In this document: positions 33,306-42,906 of the stretch, in pieces
Position numbering within the stretch: position 1 is the first letter of the stretch
How the letters are laid out: the number at the start of each line of letters is the position of its first letter
Assembly (NCBI GenBank): GCA_963971425.1
Contig: OZ020519.1
Span: 23,600,786 to 23,664,785, forward strand
DNA length: 64,000 bases
From: Bryoerythrophyllum caledonicum
Lineage: Eukaryota > Streptophyta > Bryopsida > Pottiales > Pottiaceae
Direction: 5' to 3'
Notes under the pieces: generated by a model
The model's database searches: none
What the model was told of the DNA's origin: nothing
What the model saw: only the letters and a program-made list of their open reading frames with translations
Program-made: the position numbers and the translations under genes

Positions 33306-34946
33306 ATGGCGTCATCTTCAAGTGTTGCATCTGCCTCCAAGAAACTCTTCTCTGATAGTCAAATGGTTGAAGTAGAAATCTTGAGTCAGAAAAGGTCTAA
33401 TGGCGTTCAAATCCTCTCAAGCCAAAAGAAGGTTAAGGGCAAAGAAATTCCCGAATTTCAACGTGCTCCCTTTTGGCTAGGATTTCATGCTCTTAACCTA
33501 CTTGCCATGGACCAATCCCTCCCTATTGAACCAAATTACTCTGTAAGTGAATTGGTTAGAATGGGTATGAGTCATGGGGAAGCATTAGAATGTAATGAAT
33601 CCATCCCTGCCTTCCCATATGTCATTCAGGAAGAATGGCCTTCCAAAAGAAATGACAAGGATGGTGGAAATCATTACAATCTAACACAACTCCCCCATGA
33701 ACTTGAGATTGATGAAAACGGGTTTGCACTTGATTATCATGTTGGCATCTTCTTTGAGCTAGGAGAACTAGTGATATTAAAAGATGATGTTATGGCCAAG
33801 GTGGTTGCTCGATTGTTGCACATGAAAATTGAAGTGGGGGATATACTTGGTGAACCTATTGCAATCATGTGTTATCATGGCTCCAAAAGATGGAGTGGAG
33901 CAATCAAAGTACATCTTAAAAATCCCAATATGGACGGAACAGGGCTCCTCAAAGGTATCCGACCGTTCATCCTTAAATTGGATGAAAAAATTTGTAGGGG
34001 TAAAATATGCAAATCCTTTGACTCGATTGCCATTGCAAGTTTACTCTCTATAAGGGTAAATAGTGCAAACTTGAAAGGAAAAAAGTGGCATAACATGTTT
34101 GAGGAAGTTGTCAAGGATGGTTTCTCTAGAGGTCTAGATTTTGAAGTGACCAATGTCCAAAAAAATGAAGGGGCGGATTTTGCTTGGATCAAAGCACCGT
34201 CACCGGATGAGGCAAAAAGGATTAGGTCACAAAAAATTGCCTTTTCCAATGAGCTTATGGAAGCAACATTCGCAAGCAAGGAAAAAATGTCAGAAGATGA
34301 CAAGGCGAAGAAAAATGCTGTAGTCTTGATTGTCAAAAATCTGAACAAATCCAAATCCACCTCATCACTAGAAGAGGGCATCAAAGCATATATGGGTGAA
34401 AGAAATGTGGCTGGTGTCTTCTTCCGATTGGAAAATAGTAAACATGTAGGGTCTTGTAATGTCCAATGTCTCAATGCCGCCGTATACAAAAAGTTTGTCA
34501 AACAGAATGCAAAAATACTAGGTAAATATGTCGAGTTTTGCCCCCATCCAAAAAGTTTGGATGGAAGCAACGCTCCAACATCTGAGGAACTTGCACGGCT
34601 TGGCTTCACTGACGTGAATACCGCCCTTGCCAATACCGTGCAAGCTTTGGAGAATGCACCAACACAAAACTTCACCAAATCAGACCTCAACCGAATGGTT
34701 GAGGAAGCTGTAAACAAAGGTGCAGAAACAACATTGGGGGAAATGAGGAAAGAAATGAGCTTGCTCAAAAGCGAGATTGTGGAGGAAGCTAAGGTATATG
34801 CGGACAAGGTTCAAACCGAATCAAATAGAAACTCAAGAGTCCAAATAGCCCTCCTCCAAAAACAGATGAGAATCACCTTGGAAACCCTTCAAGCCGACCA
34901 TCCCGATACACTCGAAATTGAAGGCAATATGGACATGTCAAACTAG
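33306..34946 (+). CDS. LINE ORF1: RRM-like and coiled-coil protein
   Basis: A 546-codon frame. The ATG at 33306 (MASSSSVASASKKLF) is preferred over an upstream in-frame ATG at 32688, because the upstream part reads like leader sequence. Residues about 60-270 form a globular region with GEPIAIMCYHGSKRWSGAIK and GLLKGIRPFILKLDE. Residues about 337-418 look like an RNA recognition motif: VVLIVKNL in the RNP2 position and GSCNVQCLN in the RNP1 position. Residues about 460-530 form a charged coiled coil. RRM plus coiled coil is the known plan of several plant LINE ORF1 proteins, which bind element RNA and multimerise. It ends with TAG, in the same frame as ORF2 but 0.6 kb upstream of its ATG. Confidence 0.82.
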   Translation: MASSSSVASASKKLFSDSQMVEVEILSQKRSNGVQILSSQKKVKGKEIPEFQRAPFWLGFHALNLLAMDQSLPIEPNYSVSELVRMGMSHGEALECNESIPAFPYVIQEEWPSKRNDKDGGNHYNLTQLPHELEIDENGFALDYHVGIFFELGELVILKDDVMAKVVARLLHMKIEVGDILGEPIAIMCYHGSKRWSGAIKVHLKNPNMDGTGLLKGIRPFILKLDEKICRGKICKSFDSIAIASLLSIRVNSANLKGKKWHNMFEEVVKDGFSRGLDFEVTNVQKNEGADFAWIKAPSPDEAKRIRSQKIAFSNELMEATFASKEKMSEDDKAKKNAVVLIVKNLNKSKSTSSLEEGIKAYMGERNVAGVFFRLENSKHVGSCNVQCLNAAVYKKFVKQNAKILGKYVEFCPHPKSLDGSNAPTSEELARLGFTDVNTALANTVQALENAPTQNFTKSDLNRMVEEAVNKGAETTLGEMRKEMSLLKSEIVEEAKVYADKVQTESNRNSRVQIALLQKQMRITLETLQADHPDTLEIEGNMDMSN

Positions 34947-35075
34947 CGTTGACTAATGTAGCGGCGGGAAAAACACCACTTAAAGTATATATATATACTA
35001 AAAACAAAAAACAAAAAACAAAAATAAATAAAGTATCCCTAGATACTACAAAAGAAAAAGCCACAATTAAATGCC

Positions 35076-35442
<367 letters not shown>

Positions 35443-35519
35443 ACAACAACAACAAACAACAACAACAACAACACTCCACACCCCTCCCAATAGCAACCAC
35501 AAACACTACTCATTTCAAA

Positions 35520-35564
35520 CTATTAATTATACTTTGTGGAGACATAGAAACTAACCCCGGCCCT
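35520..35564 (+). other. 2A-like ribosome-skipping motif before ORF2
   Basis: In the ORF2 frame, directly upstream of the ORF2 ATG, the codons read LLIILCGDIETNPGP. This matches the consensus D-(V/I)-E-x-N-P-G-P of 2A peptides, with the usual upstream leucine-rich segment and Gly before Asp. In known 2A peptides the ribosome skips the Gly-Pro bond, so the downstream protein would begin with Pro (35562-35564) and then Met-Pro-Asn. The frame is open upstream to 35043 but has no ATG there. Confidence 0.85.
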
Positions 35565-38500
35565 ATGCCAAATATCTTCCACAACCACCCAAAAATACAT
35601 AAAAGATTATCGAAAATATATTTTATACCAAATACTATAAAACTCCACCCCGAATATCAACACTTGGCATCTTCCTTTGCACCACTTCTAACAAATAATC
35701 ACATGCATCACCAAACTTACTCCACCCTCTACCCCAACATTTCCCACTACATACAACTAAAAAACATCAACCACCCATCAACACACATCTTATTCGCCAT
35801 AATTACTACCCTCCACCCTTCAATAGATGAATGCAACAAAATCATCATCCAACATACTGCCAACACAAACCCAACATATTGGACAAATACACTACTAAAC
35901 ACCCTATCTTCTCTACATAACCCCCCTGAAAGACATATAGATACACTCCACCCATACACCAAATTCCTAGTAGAAAACCAACACCTCTTCGAACACAAAA
36001 CCTCTCTACACAATGACCTATATAACTTTATTCATTGCCAAACCCCACCCCCTTCCCCAGATGAAATACAACTAAAATTCCCCTTCTTCCCGCACAATCT
36101 TATCCTCGAAGCCCTTAGATGCTTTGAACCAATACATGCTTACACACACCCCACCTCGATACCCGACTACATTTCCCCTCCACTCCGTATCCACGACAAT
36201 ATAGACAACAGAAGCACATATATAACTACATGGAACGCCGCAACATTAAATATTGCTTTACCAAGCATCCATAATCTAACCGCCCATACCAACACACCAC
36301 CCGCCATAATTGCCATACAAGAAACTAAACTAACCGCTACTAAATCCACAAAATACATACAAAAAACATTCCCCAACTATAAACTTATATTTAATAACAC
36401 TCACTCTCTCACAAGATGCATCCAACAAAGAAGGCCATATACACCGGCAAGAGGAGGTCTACTCATGCTCATACACCAATCATATGCCTTCCCCGGGAAT
36501 ATTACTAAAATCCCCACCCCGGCTAATATATCACCATATCTCCAAATTATTGAAATTACTAACCGACCCCTTCAATCATGGCTCATCCTTCACCTATACA
36601 TGCCCTCTCACATAGAAGACTCGAGGCTTATCCCGGAAATCCAAAATTCCATCACTTCACAAATAAATACACACGCTAACCACACAATAATACTCTGCGG
36701 AGACTTTAACCGAGATATCGCCCTTATTGGACGGCAACACGGAGAGGTTTCTATCCCCCCAATGGACATAGACTATCAATGGAAAAATTATACGGAGAAC
36801 CTAGGATTATATCTAATCCCAACTAATACACAATACTCTCGTCAAGGCGGACATAATTACACACACACTAGCCTAATTGATGGATTCTACATTAAAACAC
36901 CTAATCATACCCGATATACATCTACTACAAATACCACAACCAACTTAAACTCGGACCACTTCCCAATCCAACTAAATATACCTCACAACACCCTTATAAG
37001 TAGACCTCCCACAATCATCAACTCAAATGATACTAAAATACTAAACCCCATCCCAAAAGAAAACCTTGATAACTTTAATACAATATTCTTTGAAAAAAAC
37101 TCACTACAAATAGACTCCCTTACAGATACTCTCTCTAACCATCAACACCTTACACACATACAATGGCAAGAAACTTGCAAGACTCTTGACAAACTAATTA
37201 ATGAAATTTCTATTATTTTAGAAAAAACCTGTAAAGCGCCTTCGATCCCACATCTCACACCTCGAACGTCAAAACAAGGGGGATATCTCCCGAGAAAACT
37301 AGCCAAAAAGTGGAAACAACACCTTGCTACATACCACACCATTCGCAAAACAATTTACACCGCTAAAACTAATCATAATTGGCGAACCCACCCCATAATC
37401 TCCGAACTACAAAACCTCCATCACCCTCATATCCCTCAAATACCACTACCTAACACCTCTCACGAAGAATGGCTAAAAGACATTGCAATCATTGCAAAAA
37501 ATGCCAATACAGAAGCTCGAAAAATTACTACAAGATATGCAAGAGAATGTGTCAAAAAAGCCATATCTAAATACCGCCAACTGTACGAAACTAGCCCAAA
37601 AAAGATTAATAGAAAAGTCTTCAAAAATAACACAAACCTACCACTAGATTGCATCTTAGACCAAAACAATAACATTCTAACGAGCCCTGATGACATTGCA
37701 AACGAAATACATTTTCAACAATCCATAAACAATAGACCAACCACCCCCCCATGCCACTTCCAACCACAACACACATCAACATGCACGTGCGGAGTTAGGC
37801 AATACCCGTGGCATGACTTAGACGGATTCACCATTGACAAAAGAGGCGAACCAACAATACCTCTCCACACATATTATAACAGAGACACATACAACATGTG
37901 CCTAAAAAATTTGGGAACTAACAAAGCCCCCGGCCCGGACCATATACCCAACTCAATTCTAAAAAATATGCCCCCAAGATTCCACGACCTCCTATCATTA
38001 TTTTTCCTTCATTGTTACAAACAAAAATCCATTCCCGCATCTTGGAAAACAAGTCTAACAATCTTATTATACAAAAAAGGAAACCCATATGTGCTACCCA
38101 ACCACCGACCTATTGCCTTAGCTAACACCATTTATAAATTATATACTAGCACACTAACATCAATATTATCGGCTTACGGGGAAATACACCAAATACTACA
38201 CGAAAGCCAAGAAGGATTTAGAGCCGAGAGAAGTACCACACGACAACTTCAAACCCTCATTGCCGCACTTGAAGATGCAAAATTCACTAATAAAGACATT
38301 TACATACTTTACATTGACTTTAAAAACGCATTCGGTTCCATTGACCATCCTCGATTGCTAGCCATAATGAGTGATCTTGGATATCCAGAAGACGCTGTCA
38401 AACTGGTTGGTAATATATACTCTCAATCTACAACTACATACACCGGAGAATTCTTTGGTAAAACGCGCCCTATCCCCATCCAACGTGGTACCATTCAAGG

Positions 38501-41500
38501 CGATACACTGAGCCCATACCTCTTTATCATTTTTCTAGAACCTCTATTGAGATGGCTTCAAAGAGGCAATAATGGCTACACATTTGGCACCTCAGAAATC
38601 ACCGTAAACTCCGCTGCATATGCCGACGATCTAGCGGCCATCTCCGGTCGCCTTAAATCACTCCAAATTCAATTAGACAAAATAGACAAATTTTGTCTAT
38701 GGACCGGGATGGAACTTGGGGTCCAGAAATGTGCCGTAACCGGGTGCCCAAATAAATCCAAAATAAATCCGACCGCATTCAAAGCCCTCATTCAAGCTAC
38801 CAATATCCAATATCCTAACCAACCAATTCCAGTTCTCAACCAAAATCAATCCTACATATACCTTGGAATAAACCTAGTCCCATCACTAAAATGGAAAATT
38901 CAAATCCAAGCTACTACTACAAAACTAATTAAACAATGCAAGGAACTTACACTATGTCCGGCCACATTGCAACAAAAAATAAAAATGATTGATACCGTCA
39001 TACGTCCGGGTATCTCATATAGTTTTTATGCGGTCCCTTATTCCATGCCCGCCATAAACAAACTTGATAAAAAAATCATAGCCTTACAAAAGAAAGTATG
39101 CGGACTCCCTAATTGCACGCCCAATGTCATTACACAACTCCCCCACGAACTATTCGGATTAGAAGCTTTTTCCCTCAAAAATGCCTATCTACGTTGCATT
39201 GGTGAACAACTCCAGAATGCACTTAACGACAAGGGACGACTAGGATTAATCTATAGTGGACTCCTTCGGCACACCCTCGCCATTTATGGTGGAGCACAAT
39301 ACCTTCAAAGACTTAAAAAAACTGATTGTCTTCGGTCTCCCATTACCCGCACACTCTTCTTACTCAAAACAGAAGGTCAAACATTTCTAAAAAGCACACT
39401 AGAAGATTTCCTACTAGGCCCCGCGCCGCTCGAACAAAACTGGGCAAATGAAATACATAACCTCCCTAGACTTGACTGTCAATTATCCGACAAACTCCTA
39501 CAAAAACTTTTTTCTGCAAACATTACCGACCTAAAACAAATTACACTACCAAATGGAACACACCTTATGGACGACAAGAGCTACAAAACATTCTACGGTA
39601 CCCCTCACAAATTAATAAAAAGTGCACTAAATATTGCTAAACAATTATTTTGTCACCCTACATGCCTCCCTATATGCCCCAACCCTTGCACCACTCACGC
39701 CCCACCTTACACACTTAAAGACGCGTACATCATTAGCCACAATGACATCCACCCCAACAACAACCCCCCATTAATTCCCCTAAATCCGCCACAATCACGA
39801 CCATATACCCCCCCACCACATATATTAAAAAATCCTTCCATACATCCAATAAACAACATAACCGCGCACAAACATAGAAAGTACATTGATTCTTACAACA
39901 TAAGTAAACAATATACGTCATACCTATGCCATTGGTCCCACAATAACACCACCTATACCAAATGGCTCTCACAAAGAAATCTTTTTCCGTGGCACAACCC
40001 AAATACTTCCTTACACAACACCAAAATTCTCACACAATACTACCTTAGAACTCAAAACAATTACTACCTAAGTATCATACAATTACACCACCCTCAAGCA
40101 CAACCTCGAGATAATAGATTTGTCACGCCACCCCTTATTATCCCCCTCCTTAACATCTTCACAACCGAATGTAACCCCGAAACAGACATCCTCGCACAAA
40201 CAAATACTATCAAAATACAACAAGATAATGCCCACATATACGAAGGTAATGGGAGTCATCTAATAACCATACCACTCACTAGACTACAATGGCTGTGGAA
40301 CCAATACCAAAACGCACTACAAACCCCCATTAACATTGAACCAACACCCCAAACATTCGAAACTGAAATTGTTTGGCTATATCAGAGATATAAATACCGT
40401 ATACCCAAAAATGATCCTCTTAAAAATGCACACTACACATTACCCGACCCCATCCTAAACTACCTTATTACATCTATGAATATCACACACTCATACTTCT
40501 CATCTCCCGTTACATGCTCCACAAAAATTTCAAAATTCTACTCCCCATTCGAGCGGGATAAGATTTTTGGGTCTCTCGGAAAAGCCTTTGATCATAGATG
40601 GAGCGGAATAGGCCTTGCACACCCTCACAACGAAGTAGAAACTCAACAAGCAATACATTGGGCACGCCTAGCGGCAAACAACGATCCTAACCACAACATC
40701 ACCATTATTATCACTCCCGACACTCAATGGTACCAAAACTCTAACCCACACTCAGGCCCATTCCCGGACTCCCACATCATAGTACTATTTGAAGCGGACT
40801 CTATGACATATAAAGAACCCACTATACCACCGCAAATACTAACACCCCGCCTTGAACCAGCAACCTTACGTATTCTATGTATACATCACCAAACTCAAGA
40901 AATAGGTAACATGGAAAACTTCACTCATCTCACTTTAATAGCAAAAAATCTAAATATCAACAAGGTATACACCGCTATTGCCCCACCCACACCTATTTTA
41001 ATCCGTGTAAACCGTAACAAAAAATGGTCTAAAACCCCCCACATAAACATCTCTGCACTACCAATTACCGAAATGAACCTTCCATTCCCCAACTACCAAA
41101 CCAATACCGTCCTTAAATTTGACCCCAACTTTAGCTACTACACTGACGGCTCCTTCAAAGAACCAACCGAAGTAAGCCCAGGACACTGGCACCGAGAAAA
41201 AGCAGGTTATGGGGTATACAATTCAACCAAACAAATAAAACTAGGTAAAAGACTACATGGACTCCAAAATATCCTAAGAGCCGAAATGATGGCTATACAC
41301 AAAACCCTTAAGATAATCACCACTCAATACCCAAACGAACCGGCTCACATTTTTACAGATTGCATAAATGTATTATATCTCCTTAATACACACATAAAAC
41401 ACCCCACTTTACACAACAGTCACCCGGACAAAACCATCCTTACATCTATGGTTACAATGCTTCAAAATCGCACACAGATTACTACACTCCACAAAGTCCG

Positions 41501-42602
41501 TGCTCATGCCAATATTGACGGCAATGAACAAGCCGACAAACTAGCAAAGGAAGGAAAAGAAAAAACCCACAAAAATGCAGAACACCCATACGAACACGCC
41601 CATGCCACCCCATATTACTTTCACAGATATGAATGGCCCTCTATGGGAGAAACTCCAGACAAAGGACCCATACGTTTTTTGGACAAATACCTCAAAAAAC
41701 ATGATCTTGTAAATAACTTGGAAAAACTCACAGAAAATTTCCCCAATATTGATAAATGGACCGGCAACCCAAATATTCACAACGAACTGTCCAACAATTT
41801 TTGGAAAAACCCCATAATTACGGACGCACAAATCACATGCCTAATCAAATTCCGCACCGGACAATACATGGGAAATGCCCGCAAACAACTCTTCTTCGGA
41901 ATTGAAAGATTCCCTACAATTACATGCCCAATTTGCAACACCACGGACCGGGACACATGGCTACATGTCTTACTCAAGTGCCAAAACCCTCATATACACT
42001 CATTAATTGTCAAAAGACATAACAAAGCCGTATGGGCTATTCGTAAACTACTTATTTCATCAACCAAATCCCGGTGCTTCATTCTCATGAATGCAGGAAC
42101 CTTTAATGACAACCCACAAGAAAATACGGTCCCCCCTTGGCTTTTACCATGCATTTGTCACACTCAAAGATGCCACTGCAATGCAAGACTCAAACCAGAC
42201 CTACTATGTGTTAGAGGGCTTTCACACAAAGACCCACCACCAAACCACATAGACCCGAGTCTCACTATTCAGTTTATTGAATTCACATATTGCAATGATA
42301 GATTCTCTCCGGACACTATTGCAAACAAAACAAACAAATACCAACCATTACTTGACGCTATTCAAACATTAGGATGGAAAGTAGACCCCCTCATTGTCAT
42401 CACCGCGGGTGCTAGGGCCACCACCTTCATTCCCTCAATGACAACCCTTGAAGAAACATTTAAAATCCCCATCACCTCAATCAAAACCACCTTTTCTAAC
42501 ATTAACACTATCGCAATTCAACATGCTATGTCGATACTTCTACATAAACGAAAACTTGAAAACAACCAGCCTCTTCCTAACACATCGAACCCCCCTCCAT
42601 AG
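35565..42602 (+). CDS. LINE ORF2: APE, RT, RNase H, restriction-like endonuclease
   Basis: A 2,345-codon uninterrupted frame. Residues about 215-465: APE-type endonuclease with TWNAATLN, IQETKLT, CGDFNRD, LIDGFYI and SDHFPI. About 780-1200: reverse transcriptase with KAPGPDHIPNSIL, YIDFKNAFGSID, QGDTLSPYLF and AAYADDLAA. About 1855-2005: RNase H with YYTDGSF, AEMMAI, FTDCIN and RAHANIDGNEQADKLAKEG. About 2121: CPIC-x9-H-x4-C finger, then RHNKAVWAIRKLL. About 2200-2260: restriction-like endonuclease with RLKPDLLCV, IEFTYCNDRF and KYQPLLDAI. All catalytic positions I can judge are present. A long stretch between RT and RNase H (about 650 residues) and the first 210 residues are unassigned. The product probably nicks target DNA and copies element RNA there. 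Which of the two nucleases does the nicking is unknown. Confidence 0.92.
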   Translation: MPNIFHNHPKIHKRLSKIYFIPNTIKLHPEYQHLASSFAPLLTNNHMHHQTYSTLYPNISHYIQLKNINHPSTHILFAIITTLHPSIDECNKIIIQHTANTNPTYWTNTLLNTLSSLHNPPERHIDTLHPYTKFLVENQHLFEHKTSLHNDLYNFIHCQTPPPSPDEIQLKFPFFPHNLILEALRCFEPIHAYTHPTSIPDYISPPLRIHDNIDNRSTYITTWNAATLNIALPSIHNLTAHTNTPPAIIAIQETKLTATKSTKYIQKTFPNYKLIFNNTHSLTRCIQQRRPYTPARGGLLMLIHQSYAFPGNITKIPTPANISPYLQIIEITNRPLQSWLILHLYMPSHIEDSRLIPEIQNSITSQINTHANHTIILCGDFNRDIALIGRQHGEVSIPPMDIDYQWKNYTENLGLYLIPTNTQYSRQGGHNYTHTSLIDGFYIKTPNHTRYTSTTNTTTNLNSDHFPIQLNIPHNTLISRPPTIINSNDTKILNPIPKENLDNFNTIFFEKNSLQIDSLTDTLSNHQHLTHIQWQETCKTLDKLINEISIILEKTCKAPSIPHLTPRTSKQGGYLPRKLAKKWKQHLATYHTIRKTIYTAKTNHNWRTHPIISELQNLHHPHIPQIPLPNTSHEEWLKDIAIIAKNANTEARKITTRYARECVKKAISKYRQLYETSPKKINRKVFKNNTNLPLDCILDQNNNILTSPDDIANEIHFQQSINNRPTTPPCHFQPQHTSTCTCGVRQYPWHDLDGFTIDKRGEPTIPLHTYYNRDTYNMCLKNLGTNKAPGPDHIPNSILKNMPPRFHDLLSLFFLHCYKQKSIPASWKTSLTILLYKKGNPYVLPNHRPIALANTIYKLYTSTLTSILSAYGEIHQILHESQEGFRAERSTTRQLQTLIAALEDAKFTNKDIYILYIDFKNAFGSIDHPRLLAIMSDLGYPEDAVKLVGNIYSQSTTTYTGEFFGKTRPIPIQRGTIQGDTLSPYLFIIFLEPLLRWLQRGNNGYTFGTSEITVNSAAYADDLAAISGRLKSLQIQLDKIDKFCLWTGMELGVQKCAVTGCPNKSKINPTAFKALIQATNIQYPNQPIPVLNQNQSYIYLGINLVPSLKWKIQIQATTTKLIKQCKELTLCPATLQQKIKMIDTVIRPGISYSFYAVPYSMPAINKLDKKIIALQKKVCGLPNCTPNVITQLPHELFGLEAFSLKNAYLRCIGEQLQNALNDKGRLGLIYSGLLRHTLAIYGGAQYLQRLKKTDCLRSPITRTLFLLKTEGQTFLKSTLEDFLLGPAPLEQNWANEIHNLPRLDCQLSDKLLQKLFSANITDLKQITLPNGTHLMDDKSYKTFYGTPHKLIKSALNIAKQLFCHPTCLPICPNPCTTHAPPYTLKDAYIISHNDIHPNNNPPLIPLNPPQSRPYTPPPHILKNPSIHPINNITAHKHRKYIDSYNISKQYTSYLCHWSHNNTTYTKWLSQRNLFPWHNPNTSLHNTKILTQYYLRTQNNYYLSIIQLHHPQAQPRDNRFVTPPLIIPLLNIFTTECNPETDILAQTNTIKIQQDNAHIYEGNGSHLITIPLTRLQWLWNQYQNALQTPINIEPTPQTFETEIVWLYQRYKYRIPKNDPLKNAHYTLPDPILNYLITSMNITHSYFSSPVTCSTKISKFYSPFERDKIFGSLGKAFDHRWSGIGLAHPHNEVETQQAIHWARLAANNDPNHNITIIITPDTQWYQNSNPHSGPFPDSHIIVLFEADSMTYKEPTIPPQILTPRLEPATLRILCIHHQTQEIGNMENFTHLTLIAKNLNINKVYTAIAPPTPILIRVNRNKKWSKTPHINISALPITEMNLPFPNYQTNTVLKFDPNFSYYTDGSFKEPTEVSPGHWHREKAGYGVYNSTKQIKLGKRLHGLQNILRAEMMAIHKTLKIITTQYPNEPAHIFTDCINVLYLLNTHIKHPTLHNSHPDKTILTSMVTMLQNRTQITTLHKVRAHANIDGNEQADKLAKEGKEKTHKNAEHPYEHAHATPYYFHRYEWPSMGETPDKGPIRFLDKYLKKHDLVNNLEKLTENFPNIDKWTGNPNIHNELSNNFWKNPIITDAQITCLIKFRTGQYMGNARKQLFFGIERFPTITCPICNTTDRDTWLHVLLKCQNPHIHSLIVKRHNKAVWAIRKLLISSTKSRCFILMNAGTFNDNPQENTVPPWLLPCICHTQRCHCNARLKPDLLCVRGLSHKDPPPNHIDPSLTIQFIEFTYCNDRFSPDTIANKTNKYQPLLDAIQTLGWKVDPLIVITAGARATTFIPSMTTLEETFKIPITSIKTTFSNINTIAIQHAMSILLHKRKLENNQPLPNTSNPPP

Positions 42603-42647
42603 ACCTATATTTACACCTCACCATTAACGCCCACCCTTTTATTATAA

Positions 42648-42678
<31 letters not shown>

Positions 42679-42802
42679 TAAATTAAAAAAAAAAAGAGAG
42701 AGAAAAGACTATCGGGACCCTGGGTCTCTTTGTTATTGGTTACTTGTTACCGTGGACATAGTGTCTACCTTCGAGAGGAGGAAGTAGTTCCATCCTACCA
42801 AC

Positions 42803-42821
42803 CCATGCCCTGTGGGCATGG
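42803..42821 (+). other. 3' UTR hairpin 1
   Basis: CCATGCCC-TGT-GGGCATGG, a perfect 8-bp stem with a 3-base loop. The truncated copy has TATGTCC-TGT-GGGCATA in the same position. Confidence 0.7.
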
Positions 42822-42853
42822 ACTTGGTGGTGGAATGAACAGACACTTTATTC

Positions 42854-42880
42854 ACGCCGGCTCCCTCTAGAGACCGGCGT
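42854..42880 (+). other. 3' UTR hairpin 2, next to the tail
   Basis: ACGCCGG and CCGGCGT pair around a 13-base loop immediately before the TTC tail. The truncated copy keeps a stem there with different bases. Confidence 0.65.
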
Positions 42881-42894
42881 TCTTCTTCTTCTTC

Positions 42895-42906
42895 TGCGCC
42901 TTCAAT
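42895..42906. repeat. 12-bp target-site duplication, right
   Basis: TGCGCCTTCAAT, identical to 29568-29579. Confidence 0.75.

Larger units (their letters stand above)
42603..42894 (+). other. LINE 3' UTR with TTC tail
   Basis: Contains an A/T-rich (AAAT)n segment at about 42645-42700, two hairpins, and ends GTTCTTCTTCTTCTTC before the target duplication. The truncated copy ends in a comparable TTC-rich tail, so the tail is a property of the element. Confidence 0.75.

Noticed and set aside
33875-34807. 310-codon minus-strand frame
   Set aside because: Antisense shadow of the LINE ORF1, with no motifs of its own.
39733-40002. Minus-strand cysteine-rich frame and similar minus frames in 35.7-42 kb
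   Set aside because: Shadows of the 2,345-codon ORF2.
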